A stretch of 64,000 bases of DNA, taken from NCBI RefSeq assembly GCF_030035675.1, contig NC_084482.1, positions 187,337,873 to 187,401,872 on the forward strand, given 5' to 3'. The notes below the pieces were generated by a model. That model saw only the letters and a program-made list of their open reading frames with translations, made no database searches and was not told the origin of the DNA. Positions 22,291 through 33,054 of the stretch are shown here, one piece after another. Both the position numbers and the translations under genes were made by a program. Source of the stretch: Rhineura floridana. Its lineage: Eukaryota > Chordata > Lepidosauria > Squamata > Rhineuridae. Within the stretch, counting starts at the first letter, position 1; each line of letters starts with the position of its first letter.

Positions 22291-22540
22291 CAGGAGGGTA
22301 GTCACCCAGGGGATCTTAGTCCCTCTGCTTTTTTGGGAGCAGGGTCCCTATGTCTCCAAGTATCCTACAGTCAGCATGAAAAGGGAGTGTGTTAGTCACT
22401 GAGAAGAGTCTTCTAATATGCTTCCTTGCCTTTCCTGCTGATTGGAGCCAATCAGAGTGAAAGGAGGTGAGTCAGCCACTGAGAAGACTCTTCTCAGTTG
22501 CTAACGCTCTCCACTTACATTCTGATTGGCTCCTAGAGAT
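22291..22540 (-). mobile_element. MITE with repeated CCAAT/ATTGG motifs (partial copy)
   Basis: The left end CAGGAGGGTAGTCACCCAGG and the TTTTTTGGGAGCAGGGTCCC block match the reverse complement of the element at 49,848-50,190. Both contain several GATTGGCTCC / GGAGCCAATCAG motifs in opposite orientations and TCTTCTCAGT blocks. The copy here is inside the 15.8-23.2 kb element and lacks its second end. Confidence 0.65.
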
Positions 22541-23175
22541 GTTTGTTGTTGTGAGAGAATGCATTAACAAAGATTTCATTCTTAATCCAGGAGTAAAAAA
22601 GGGTGTATGTGGCTGCAACTATCATGAAGGGACTCTGCACTTCTGAATTTTCTACTAAACAACTGATAAATACCTATGTAACTTTGTGTCTGGAGACTTA
22701 TTATTAAGAATCACTTTCCATAATTGTAAGGAGGTATGTCCACACGCATGCATCCCAGGCACCGAAATGAGGGGTGAGAGCAGCATAGGGACATAAGCAG
22801 ATGTCTTACACCAAGGGTTCCCAAACTTTTCTTCTACATAGACCACTTGAAAATTGCTGAGGGTCTGAAAGTATCTGAAAATTTACTATGGGCATATGCA
22901 AGATAATTAACTCCCATTAGTGATAAGAGCAAAAATTTGGACTGTGCGTATGATATTGTAATTTAAAGGTGTAATTTTAATTTTGCTAGTTGTTTATGTC
23001 ACTACTATTGCCATTACATTCAGTGATATACAGGAATTACGATTTACGAGTAACATTAGTACAAAAAACATTACTAGGATTCTGTATGGTCTGGTACGGG
23101 AGGAGGTCCATGGGGGTGACACCATGAGTTACCGCACTGGGTGACACCAACGCTAGTGACGCCACTGGGGCCTGT

Positions 23176-24530
23176 CTTCCTGTCTCATCTCACTTTTTGA
23201 CTTTTGCTATGTGCTTCCCATTTCTCCAAGCAGTGTGAAGTACTAAGGGCAGGTTCACATGGGTCATGGTTTCCTTTGAGGGACAGAACGGTAGAGTGAT
23301 GACATTTTTGTAATATTTGGATGATTTACAAATAGACAAGTAAAGCATGGGTGGAGGCAAGCCGCTCACATACTCCCACTGAACCTCAGATCTACCACCC
23401 CACATCCAATATATCAGAAATACCTGCACCACCACCACAGCAGGATACCTGCACATACACTCAGTGCCTTCAGCTAAACAGTTCTCTCTGACTGCTCTGT
23501 CTCTATCTTACTCTGTCTCCCCAAAACTGCTTCTTTGGTTAGTTCACATGCAGAGACCTTATCTCCACCCTCTCCCCTCAGCTGGAGTGGGTTGGTGGGA
23601 AAGGTATTCTAAACAGCTCCAAATAGAGTGGAGGCTGGTGTGCATTGGGACTGGTGGGGTGGAAGGTAGGGAGGCCAGCAGTAGATGGAGCCAGAGCCAA
23701 TGACAGGAGAAGCCACCCCCTGACTGGCTGTAAGAAAGAAGGCACGGCAGGTGGGGTCTGGCTGAGGGCAGACTGAGGCTGATGGGGCAGCTTCCACTAC
23801 CCAAATGTAACTTTTCCTCATAGACCAGTTCATCTGGTGGTGAGAAGGAGAAGCAGGAGATGCCACTGCTGGCTTGCTCCTTGGCTCTCCACCTGGCAAG
23901 CAAAACAGGTGGTAGCTATTCTGGAGCAGCCGGTGACAATGGTGGTGGGGAGGTACACTCAGTAAGGCAGCAGGGCCCATAATGGGTGTCTTGCCCAAAG
24001 GCGGCACTGGATCTCTCCTTTTAAAAAAACTGCTCTTAGCCCTTTACCGTCATTCAGCTTGCCTCCTTTTTATTTTGAGGGAGAGAGTTATTTTAAACAG
24101 AAGCCTATTAGCGGAGCCTGCCATCCTGATCCGACCTAATCCCATTGTCTGGAGTCTTCGTTCTTTCTTAATACTGTTTACCTGTCAGAGACTTGAAGGA
24201 CTTTCATGTACTCTCAGTGCATCAGCCCTGGTGGGATGCCCCTGCAAATTAAATTGTTTCAATTACAATTGACCTATAAGCAGATCAGGACAGAGAGAAA
24301 CGTTTTTTTTGGTTTGTTTAAGTTGGGCAGATGTGGCCTCCAACGAGTTTTAAAAACCCCAACAAGCGGCTTGCAAAGTGTTGGGGCACTGGGCTACTGA
24401 AGGGTAGGGGAGGCATCCTTGATGGTGCATACACCATTTGTAAACATTTAAAGGTAGATGATGTTCCTGTACTGGAGTTATGCTGTGAAAGACAATGGTA
24501 GCCTCCAAAGAATGTGAAAAGCTATGGAAA
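23176..24530. other. Unassigned DNA
   Basis: 23,623-23,830 carries AGTGGAGGCTGGTG and TGGAGCCAGAGCCAATGA, also seen in looser form near 10,890-11,130, which suggests a diverged dispersed repeat. The frames on the minus strand (23,559-24,007) are low-complexity and unsupported. A partly T-rich stretch lies at 24,300-24,320. Confidence 0.35.
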
Positions 24531-24741
24531 AATGGAAATGGACTGCCTTCAAGTCGATCCCGACTTATGGTGACCCTATGAATAGGGTTTTCATGGTAAG
24601 CGGTATTCAGAGGTGGTTTACCATTGCCTTCCTCTGAGTCTGAGAGGCAGTGACTGGCCCAAGGTCACCCAATGAGCTTCATGGCTGTGTGGGAATTCCA
24701 ATCCTGGTCTCCCAGGTCATAGTCCAACACCTTAACCAAAT
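24531..24741 (-). mobile_element. Sauria-type tRNA SINE (minus strand), nearly complete
   Basis: Read on the minus strand it runs from a tRNA-like head (GGTTAAGGTGTTGGACTATG, GACCAGGATTGGAATTCCC) through GGGTGACCTTGGGCCAGTCA and CAATGGTAAACCACC to the BovB-like tail CACCATAAGTCGGGATCGAC. The tail shared with BovB explains its mobilisation by that LINE. A few substitutions are present in the B box. Confidence 0.85.
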
Positions 24742-25379
24742 AAAAACAGGTCACAAATTGCATGGGCATGTTAGGGGACACTTAATGTGTCACATACACA
24801 AAAATCCATCTGGATGCCAGTGACATGCACCCAATCATATTCCACAAAGCAGTGAATGCACTGAAAGTTTTGGGGTAGGGATGGGGTGGAGTATTGCATT
24901 TTGGGGGGGTCTGGACTCTAGATACAAAGTACTGAAATCCTTGGCGCCAATGTTGGTTTCCCTCCCAGGAAAAACAGCAGGTTCAGATGGCAATTTCTGA
25001 TCAAACAGCAGTTCCTCAGTCCCAATCTTTATCCAAGTTTATGCACCTGTTATTTTTAAAGAAAAAAAGACATATTAAATGAAAAACAATATTGGGAGGG
25101 GTTGGTCTCAATAACTGTCAGAATCACTCCTCCAATCCTTTGATTCTCACTGTTAAAAGAGACTGCTAAAGAAGTCAAACAGAGTGGACAAGCTTAGCCT
25201 GGGAGACTCCTTTTTGTTGGATGGATGAGACTTTGCATAACTAAAGAGATGGCAAAGTACAAGGGATATTTTGCCACAGAAACTAAATAGTTGGACATGT
25301 TGGAAGTGGGGCAAGAGCAACTCCTGTTTTGTTCTTTTGTTTGTGTTCCAGAAGGGAGATAGAGTTAGGGTCCTCCAGA
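24742..25379. other. No recognisable feature
   Basis: No repeat, RNA or supported coding frame is seen. Confidence 0.35.
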
Positions 25380-25810
25380 TGGCTAGGCTTGCCTACCTTT
25401 ACCTGTGATGCTCTGACTGACTTCCTTCTGTCGCAGACTGATATGTCTTCAGGAGCTTATCTGCCCCTCCTCCTTCCGCCCTTTCCTTTTTTCTCTTCTT
25501 CGACTGTCCAAGAGAGAGGAGACACCTTTGCCTCTGCTCTCTCTCTCCTGAGCCATGAGGGCAACTCCCAAACCTGGGCGTTGCGCCTCCAATTTAGTTA
25601 GATAGAACTAGGTATGCCTTTCCTATCTACTATGTATTTCTATAAATAAAATAGCTTTTCTTATTTTACTAAGTCTTAAGTCTCAGTGATCTCAATGCAG
25701 GGTAAAAGCCTGTTTTCTTAGATAAACGCACATACACTGGCACACACTGACACACAGCATCTCAGACCGTTGACAGTATCTACTAACATTTATACAAATT
25801 TACACAACAG
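25380..25810 (+). repeat. Unclassified repeat, segments A-B-C together
   Basis: It begins TGGCTAGGCTTGCCTACC and contains CTATAAATAAAATAGC at about 25,642. It continues through a CA/TG-rich end into TCTCAGACCGTTGACAG and TTTATACAAATTTAC; these last ~40 bp match the internal region of the Tol2-like copies (14,160-14,205 inverted). It ties segments A (339-505) and B/C (14,201-14,441) into one unit of about 390 bp. The poly(A)-like signal and TG start suggest a possible LTR fossil, but no clean duplication of the target is visible. Confidence 0.45.
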
Positions 25811-26149
25811 GACATCCTTCTGGAGGGAACCTGACTGGAGGGGACGTCACCAAAGTGTATGTGTATGTGTGAAAGAGAACAATAGACTGGCAGTCCTGAA
25901 ACTGCAGTCTGGAAAAGACACATGGAGGCCAAATTTGTTCTCTGTGATGAATCCAATACTATGGCATTGGGGGCTCCCCTAGAACTTGAAGGGAAGAGCA
26001 AGATCTATTGAAATGTTCATTTGCTTGCAAACAAATTAGAACTCTGCAAAGCACTTTGTAACACAACTCAGCTGCTATGTGAACCCAGGTTGCACTAAGC
26101 AGGGCTGTAATGATGTTGCTTTGAGCACCTATGGGAGAATGTCATCCTC
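25811..26149. other. No recognisable feature
   Basis: No supported gene or repeat family is seen. Confidence 0.3.
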
Positions 26150-26395
26150 CCAGTATCCTGGATCCAGATCATTTGGAACATTAATGGTCAAAACCAGCAC
26201 TTTGAATTGGGCCCAGAAACAAATTGGTAACCAGTGCAAATGGAATAATATCAGAATTTCATGCTCTACACAGTAACCCCCCGTGAAAAGTCTGGCTGCT
26301 ACCGTTTGGACGATTTTCAATATATTTTGCAAAGCAGCCCCACATTACAGTAGCCTAATCTGCATTCATTGTTACTATGCCGTGAAGGACTGGCT
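26150..26395 (-). mobile_element. L2-clade LINE fragment
   Basis: The minus-strand frame at 26,129-26,332 gives LKIVQTVAARLFTGG, HLHWLPICFWAQFKVLVLT and DLDPGY. This is the degraded counterpart of the VQNAAARLLTRT / HWLPICFRARFKVLVLTYKAL region in the L2 at 1,502-3,076. Confidence 0.75.
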
Positions 26396-26429
26396 AAATC
26401 ATTTTCATTCATCTAAAGAGAAAAATGTT

Positions 26430-26825
26430 TATAATTTCCTTAGGGATGGGAGAGAATTTTGGTTCAGTTTGCATTTAAAGGAGAACCAACCTAATCTGCA
26501 CTTTCCAAAACAATAAGCAACACCCCTCAAAATTCAGATTTCTGAGGCTTGCGTTGCAATTCTCCAGCCAAGTAATGTGTACAAAAATGCATATATTAGG
26601 GTGAAGTGTGCCTCAAAATGCATTGTATTTGGGAAAAACTGCTTGCAAAAATGTGTAGGAGAAATGCACACTAAAATGCTGATAAATTTTCATGATGAGC
26701 TTATTAAAATAAATATAACAAACTGATATGGAACTGTGGAGAACAGAAGGTAAGATTGTAAAAATGAGAAACAGAGAAACCGAAACAGACAGATTCACCC
26801 ATACCAAAGTTTCTTTTACCACAGC
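26430..26825 (+). repeat. Unclassified dispersed repeat with internal tandem units
   Basis: AT-rich, containing several diverged copies of a unit like GCTTGCAAAAATGTGTAGGAG and TTAGGGTGAAGTGTGC. It ends in a GGAGAACAGAA, ATGAGAAACAGAGAAACCGA and ACAGATTC block. Relatives lie at 55,205-55,640, 57,495-57,865 and, inverted, at 63,040-63,475. The outer blocks resemble inverted copies of each other (CAATTCAG/CTGAATT motifs), so a DNA-transposon origin is possible. Confidence 0.55.
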
Positions 26826-26849
26826 CGCCCTGGAGTTATTTTCAGTTAT

Positions 26850-26940
26850 GTAAGTAAGTAGTAAGTAAGTAGTAAGTTTGTGTGTATTTTAGACTGGTCT
26901 CTGACTGTAGTAAATTACTTACTTACAGTTACGTAGCATT
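26850..26940. repeat. GTAAGTA-type microsatellite with mirrored arm
   Basis: GTAAGTAAGTAGTAAGTAAG is followed about 55 bp later by TTACTTACTTACAG, giving a small potential hairpin. Confidence 0.5.
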
Positions 26941-26954
26941 CTAGCCCTTTTATC

Positions 26955-27770
26955 AGGAGGAACACGGTAAGCTGCCTTATCCAAAGTCAGACCATTGTGT
27001 CAGCTCTGCACTGAGTCAGCAGTGGGGGTTGGAAATTCCTGGGTCGTTAGCAGGGAAGGGAAGTCCTTAGCCGGCAGACTGGTTGTAAATCTGCCAGGCC
27101 AACGAGGAGGGAACCTGATAAGGGCCAGGCCTGCCTGAAGCTTACTTGCCAAGTCAGGAGTCCAGAAGCGAGGTCAGTAGAGGTCTGGGATCAATTGCCA
27201 AGGGGTCAGTCCAAGAGATGCTGCAGGGAAACTAGGTATACACGAGCCACGCCTGATGTTGCAGTCAGCAACAAGCTGCAGCCAAGGTGTGCCTTATAAA
27301 GAGCAGGGTTGACAGCAGGTGTGAGCCCTCAGCGTTTGGGCCTCAAGGAGACACGCCTGCCTCTCTTCTGCCTGACCTTCTGCTGTCTACGTTCTGCAGG
27401 TGAGGGGGGAGTATCCTGTTCACTGTCTGTGTCTGGCTGCAGGGCCTCTGCTGTATCTGGGGTGCTCTGCAGCTGAGGGGGAGAAGAAGCTGGATTCTCA
27501 GGAGTCTCCTCCGTGTCTCCTTCTGGGTCTGCTGCTCCTGGGTCTGCTGCTGTTACTCCTGAGTCGTCCTCATCTGAGGAGTCCTCTGATGGGGCCATGA
27601 CACATTGGTCCATCTACCTCAGTCTTGTCTACACTGACTGGCAGCAGCTCTCCAAGGTTTCAGGCAGGAGTTTCTCCCAGCCCTACCTGGAGATGCCGGG
27701 GATTGAACTTGGGACCTTCTGCATGCAAGGCAGATGCTCTGCCCCTGGGCTATGGCCCTTCCCCTTATCA
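26955..27770 (-). mobile_element. tRNA-derived SINE split by a solo LTR
   Basis: The two halves, 26,955-26,997 and 27,603-27,770, read together as one SINE on the minus strand. The left half is the 3' end (AAGCTGCCTTATCC...AGACCATTG). The right half holds GGCAGCAGCTCTCCAAGG, the ATTGAACTTGGGACCTTCTG block that mirrors a tRNA B box, and CAGATGCTCTGCCCCTGGGC, which mirrors the A box. CATTG is duplicated on both sides of the LTR. The same SINE family occurs at 43,455, 56,127, 57,890, 58,440 and 60,305. Confidence 0.8.
26998..27602 (-). mobile_element. Solo LTR (retrovirus-like or Ty3-like fossil)
   Basis: This 605-bp unit starts TGTCAGC and ends CATGACA, so it has TG...CA ends with a 5-bp inverted TGTCA/TGACA pair. 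The target CATTG is duplicated at 26,993-26,997 and 27,603-27,607. A TATA-like CTTTATAAGG on the minus strand (about 27,295) supports minus orientation. No internal region or second LTR is present, so it is a solo LTR left by recombination. The exact duplication suggests a moderately young insertion. The class is uncertain; the TGTCA start fits both Ty3-type and retroviral LTRs. Confidence 0.85.
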
Positions 27771-28761
27771 TCTTTCAATTTAAAAAAAAATTGGTCTCTC
27801 TTACTAAACAGAAAGGAGAAATAAAACCAATGATACAAAAGTTGAACATTTTCACCCCAACTACAGGAATGCATGTTCCTTATTTGGGGGGGGGGGGTAA
27901 AAGCAGACAAGACCAGTGTTTGTGGCAAGCAAAACAGAAAGGCCTCTTTTCATTCAACGGAGCAGGCAAAGGGGAACCCTTAATGTTTCCAAGGGATTAG
28001 CTTGTAATGCCAGCCACTTAGACAGCTTGGTCATGAGTTTTGTGCCAGAGTTTTGGAACTTGGGACGACGTTACTAAAAAGAGAAAACAAAGAGAGATCA
28101 TTACTTAAAAGGCTGAGCCATTCATATGCCCTTCTTTTAACTTGCTTTATATAATTCGCGTCTGGAAAGCAAAGACTCAACAATGAGGAAAGAGCTCCCC
28201 AAGTTAGGAAGGTGGGCAGACCATGGATCTTCAGCTTGAGTGGATTGGTTTGGCTTCTGCTGAGCATCTGGCATGGTGGGAATATTATTGCGGGGACATA
28301 GCGACAGGTAGGATCAGCAGCAGGAGCTGAGCAACATGGGCAACTGCCCAGAGTTATTACGCTGTGAAGGGGTCTGCTCCAGTAGCTGCTGCCAGCCAGA
28401 GAGCAAGTGCTTCATTTTATTTTTGTTTTTCTCTAGAATCTTAAATTATAAGGATGTAATCTTAAATCTTAAATTACATTCATGGTGGGTAGCTTGGAGG
28501 GTAGCTTGGAAGCTCTGGGTAGCATGGGACTAAAATCCTGGAGAGCTTCAATTCATGGGAAATGATCTATGAGTCTGTTATTTGGATGGTGGTGGTGTTC
28601 TTGCTTAGATGAAAGTATTTACCATATATGCATTCATAGGAATCTAGGAGTCATCTTTTCAAACCTGACCCAAATACCTGCAGCATTCCAGCTTAACTAC
28701 CTCTGCAGTTGCCAGCCTACTCTCTTCCTTGGCTTTGTGAAACTCCCTCCCCGCTCCATAA
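27771..28761. other. Unassigned DNA
   Basis: A G-run lies at 27,887-27,897. Repeated AATCTTAAATTATA / ATCTTAAATTACAT and GGTAGCTTGGAGG / GGTAGCTTGGAAG doublets lie at 28,435-28,530. No gene is supported. Confidence 0.35.
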
Positions 28762-29745
28762 AAGATATTTATTTATATATGTCCCACCCTTTCTCCCAGA
28801 AGCAGCCCAGGGCGGCAAACAAAAACACTAAAAGCACTTTAAAACAACTTAAAAACAAAAGACTACAACATATTAAAACAAAACATCTTTAAAAAACAAC
28901 TTTAAAAACATCTTTAAAAAGCAATTCCAGCACAGATGCAGACTGGGATAGGGTGTCTACTTTAAAGCCTTGTTGAAAGAGGAAGGTCTTCAATAGGCAC
29001 CAAAAAGATAGAGATGGTGCCTGTCTAATATTTAAGGGGAGGGAATTCCAGAATGTCAGTGCCACAACACTAAAGATCCGCTTCCTATGCTGTGCAGAAT
29101 GAATCTCCTGACAAGATGATATCTGCAGGAGGCCCTCACCTGAAGAGAACAATGATCAACTGGGTATATAAAGGGCAAGATGATCTTTCAGGTATCCTGA
29201 TCCCAAGCTGTGTAGGGCTTTGTACACCAAAACTAGAACCTTGAACTTGGCCTGGTAGCTAATGGGCAGCCAGTGCAATTTTTCAGTGGGGAGGTGATGT
29301 ACTGGCGATACCCTGCCCCAGTGAGCAGTTGTGCCACCACATTTGGCACCAGCTGCAGTTTCTGCACCAACCTCAAGGGCAGCCCCACACAGAGCACATT
29401 ACACTAATCCAACCTGGAGGTTACCAGTGCATGGACAACAGTGGCCAGGCTATCCCGGTCCAGAAACGGCCGCAGCTGTCTTACCATCCAAAGCTAGTAA
29501 AAGACAGTCCTAGCCACTGAGGTCATCTGGGCCTCTAATGACAGAGATGGATTCAGGAGCACCCTCCAGACTATGAACCTGCTCTTTCAGAGGGAGTATG
29601 ACCCCATCCAAAGCAGGCAATTGACCAATTATCCAAACTCGGGAACCACCAACCCACAGCATCTCAGTCTTTCTAGGATTCAGACTCAGTTTATTGGCCT
29701 TCATTCAGCCCACAACCATGTCCAGACACCAGTCCAGGGTAATTT
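28762..29745 (-). mobile_element. L2-type LINE 3' end, decayed
   Basis: The tail is TTTATTTATATATGTCCCAC plus AGCAGCCCAGGGCGGCAAAC. Upstream on the minus strand, 28,889-29,152 gives RKRIFSVVALTFWNSLPLNI, and 29,510-29,704 gives NKLSLNPRKTEML with LPALDGVILPLKEQVHSLE. These are fragments of the L2 C-terminal region in shifted frames. It is older than the L2 at 1,339. Confidence 0.8.
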
Positions 29746-31429
29746 ATCCATCTGATTAGGGACCCCTACAGACTAGGGATTTTTGCAGGTTTATTCTGCA
29801 ACATGCCATTCATGGAATAATAGTGCATTAGTGGTGGATTTATACTGGACCATTCTTTTCTAGTTGTTCTGCAATGCTTCCCCAATGATGCTACGTTACT
29901 GCTGTCTGGCGAGTCACTGTTGCGCTACAGCACAACAAGAGCAGGACAAAAAATAAACAAGAACATTTGTGGGATGAAAAGTTACAGGACTTTAGTCAGA
30001 AGCTATGGGACATGCACTGATTGGAAATGGAGCAGTATGTCCACCCCAAAACCTTTGCAGTCTCAAACAGTACTGAAAAACAGGATCACACATATCCATC
30101 CCAAAGCATCATGAACACAAATCATGAATGCATAATAATAATAATGATGATGCAAATTAATCCAAGCTGCTTACAGCAATGGTCCTCCAATTCTGAAGAA
30201 CGTATCTCATATTTCTACTTCTTGCCAACAAGCAGCCCCCTGCACTTCCAGAGGGTTCCCAGTCCCTCAGGAATGGCTTTTCAGGGAGAGAAAAGGGCTG
30301 CTGTTTGGGAAAGGAGACACAAAAATCTGGCTGTATGAACTGAGCTCTACTAATGGCCTCCATGGCAGGCATAAAATAAAAGGTGTACTCATTTATCCGC
30401 TCCGATGTCTGAAGGCCTGCTAGCGATGCACAGCCAGCAGATGGCAGTGCAATATTTTTATTGTTTCCATATGTCTGCTGGCATGGTCAGTTGCATTGCC
30501 CGGGCAATAAAAATGTGTCCAGCAGATAGTGATGGATTCCTCTCCCTCAGGCATGGAAACAAAACAAGGCCTGGTGGGGTCACGCAGAAGCCACACACAC
30601 AATGACAGACATATACTTACTTGTGCTGCAGTAATATGGGAGAGACGTCTTGGTGGGGGTACCCCAGTTTTGGAATCTGAGTTATGGCTGGCACCCATTT
30701 TTTTAACCGTTTGATGCTACCTGAAGACCCATACATTCTGGTGTGTGTTTTTACAGAACACAGTATTCTTTAGCCAAAGCTTATCAAACCAACATCCAAA
30801 ATACTTGTACTCTACTGGTCTGGCACCCACGGGGACAATGTAAAAGGAGAAACTGGCCAGGGGGCCAAATGGCCTGTTGGCTGTTAGTCATGGCACATGT
30901 TGTGACACCATGGTAACATAATACCATGATGAAGCTCATTAATGAGGCATTGTGTCTGCTGTTAATGTGAAATCATAACTTTTCTGCTATTAAAAACCAT
31001 TTAGGCTTGTTGTTCATTTTGCTAAGCCCCGCCACAAACTTCACATGAGCATTACTGTTCCCAGCTTGTCCTCTCTTGAACTTGCTTGCCCTGTTACTTC
31101 CCAGCATGCAAATTATGGATTTCTCTCTCTCTCTCGAAAAATTAGAAGATCAGTAATGCAACATTACAATAACAAGCACTCAGTGCTTTGAAGAACATTG
31201 TGCCATGTGATATCAACTGAAAACTACTGCGTGTTGAGGTCAGGGAATATAGGTAATATCTTTATGCATCACTTAAAATATAAGCAGATGCCTCACTTAC
31301 ACATCTTTGTATATGGAGCAGGAGACAGGAAGGACAAATTGGAGACACTGCAGCTGGCTGACAAAGGGAAAAATCTATGAAGGGCTTAAAGTCAATGTGA
31401 AGAAAAGAAAGACAACTGCACGAAAATGG
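29746..31429. other. Mostly single-copy-looking DNA
   Basis: A short (ATA)n run lies at 30,132-30,145 and a (CT)n run at 31,124-31,134. No repeat family or supported exon is recognised. Frames on both strands at 30,405-30,714 overlap and lack motifs. Confidence 0.35.
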
Positions 31430-31660
31430 GCTTCAAAACTTCACCATGCTATTTGTAGGCGGTGAAATGGGGGTGGGTGGGTTTTGCTGAATATTCTTGT
31501 GAGGGAAGTGAAATTCCCTTAGTTTTTCTCAGAAAATTCTTCTCTGCGAAATTTCAGTTCATATTGGCTTAAATGCTATTATAGTTCATGCTGGTACACA
31601 AATGGAGCAATGGGTTAAGAGAGGATGGTTGGAGAGAGTAGGAGGCCAACCCCATTGTTT
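31430..31660 (+). repeat. Unclassified dispersed repeat
   Basis: TTTGCTGAATATTCTTGTGAGG, TTTTTCTCAGAAAATTCTTC and AAATTTCAGTTCATATTGG match the reverse complement of 42,890-43,130. There the plus strand has CCAAGAATATTCAGCAAAAT and TTCTGAGAAAAACTG. Confidence 0.5.
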
Positions 31661-31678
31661 CCTTCAATGTTGAAAATG

Positions 31679-31811
31679 ATGGGTTGTATTCATCTAACTT
31701 ATATGCAGAGTAGACCCATTGAAATTAATGGACCTAAGCTGGCCGTGGTAATTACTTTCAGTGGGCCTACTCTGCGTATACTTATACGAAGTTAGATGAA
31801 TGCAACCCATT
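31679..31811. mobile_element. Palindromic MITE
   Basis: Arms ATGGGTTGTATTCATCTAAC and GTTAGATGAATGCAACCCAT are near-perfect mirror images. Inner arms (GCAGAGTAGACCCATTGAAA and CAGTGGGCCTACTCTGCG) also pair. I see no clear target duplication. It is non-coding. Confidence 0.7.
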
Positions 31812-32036
31812 GGCTTTGTGGGCACCAGCCAGCGGGGAAGATCTGAAAAGTGTCATTGTGTCCAGGGTGCCACACTGGCAACCACTGGGCTGGAACTGAT
31901 GGTGTCAAACTGGAAACTGAAAAACAAACATACTTTAAACTTAAGTGACGGAAATTCATTTTGTAGTTAGCACCCAAATAACCTGTAGCATTTTATATAC
32001 AAAAAAAAAATGAAAAGGTTAAAGACACTTACTACT

Positions 32037-32068
32037 TTGTGTGTGTGTGTGTGTGTATGTGTGTGTGT
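32037..32068. repeat. TG microsatellite
   Basis: (TG)n with one TA interruption. Confidence 0.9.
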
Positions 32069-32187
32069 TTGTTTTGGTCCTAGCTCACTGCAGGCAGTAA
32101 ACCTTCAGCTGAGGAGCCAGGGAAATCACCCAGCATGCCCACTCCTAAGGCCCTTCCTGTCCTTTAAACTTGGAATTGCCTTTCTTT

Positions 32188-32510
32188 TAGGGTTGCCAGG
32201 TCCGTGGCCTGAGACTGATCCTTTAGGAAAAGAGAAAGTCAGCCAAGTGCAGGTGTTCTGTAATGAGAAAAACCACAAGGTGGAATTCTCCCTTCCCCCT
32301 GAACAACTTTTAAAGATACAGAAGACCTTTTGAAGGCCGGGCCTGGCAACCAAGAGGTCTTCTGTATCTTTAAAAGTTGTGCAGGGGGAAGGGAGAATTC
32401 CATCTTGTGGTTTTTCCCATTACAGAGTTGCAAGAACACCTGCACTTGGCTGACTTTCTCTTCTCCTTAAGATACAGGATCAGTCTCAGGCCAAGAACCT
32501 GACAACCCTA
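32188..32510. mobile_element. Palindromic hAT-type MITE with perfect 8-bp duplication
   Basis: The ends are TAGGGTTGCCAGGTC and GAACCTGACAACCCTA; the flanks CTTTCTTT (32,180-32,187) and CTTTCTTT (32,511-32,518) are identical. Almost the entire 323 bp folds on itself: GGAATTCTCCCTTCCCCCTG pairs with CAGGGGGAAGGGAGAATTCC, and AACTTTTAAAGATACAGAAG pairs with CTTCTGTATCTTTAAAAGTT. A half-length relative lies at 54,082-54,260. Confidence 0.85.
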
Positions 32511-32518
32511 CTTTCTTT

Positions 32519-33050
32519 CCATTAGCATCATCCTCTTTTCCCTTCCTTTGCAATATCCCGCCCTGTGCTAAGGATGTCTCATCCATGTTGTGACATGAAG
32601 CCATTTACCTGTTTATAAAGCTGGAGAGAACTTAAAGGAGCTGAGTGAGTGTGAGCAGTCAATGATTTGGCAGTACTTATAACCTGAGAAGCTTTCCGGC
32701 TGGGTGCCAGGTCACAGATCTTGCTGCCAGATGTTGATGGCTTCTCTCACTAAAAATAAAACAACAAACTCCTTTGAAGCCATTGCCACAGTAGTGACAT
32801 AACAGCCCTTGTATGTTAGAGGGCTTCAAAGCTACTCACCAGCACTTGGGTTAGGATATCCATGTTTTGGATCTCACAAGTTCTTAGCCTGACACCCAAG
32901 AGATACTCATCTTTTCAGTGGTCTTGTGTAGTGATGCATTCTGAGAAATCATCCAGGATCTCATGTGTACACAGAAATACCTTTGGTTTCAAATAGGGGT
33001 GAGCTGAAATTTCTCAGAAAAGCATTTTCTGACAATTCTTTTAAAATCAT
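32519..33050. other. No recognisable feature
   Basis: No supported repeat or coding sequence is seen. Confidence 0.3.
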
Positions 33051-33054
33051 GTGT

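Larger units (their letters stand above)
15824..23167. mobile_element. hAT-type non-autonomous transposon, composite with CR1 inside
   Basis: The ends are CAGTGGCGTCACTA (15,824) and TAGTGACGCCACTG (ending 23,167), a perfect 14-bp inverted pair. The flanks GGGCCTGT (15,816-15,823) and GGGCCTGT (23,168-23,175) form a perfect 8-bp target duplication. The total is 7.3 kb, of which about 4.1 kb is an inserted CR1 LINE, leaving about 3.2 kb. The subterminal text (GGTGACACC, GTGACACCATGAG) is related at both ends. I see no transposase. The 8-bp duplication and CAG...CTG ends indicate hAT, but Zisupton-like elements also make 8-bp duplications. Confidence 0.8.

Noticed and set aside
23559-24007. Two overlapping minus-strand frames of 114 and 132 residues
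   Set aside because: Low-complexity Pro/Ser/His text without motifs, lying in a diverged dispersed repeat.
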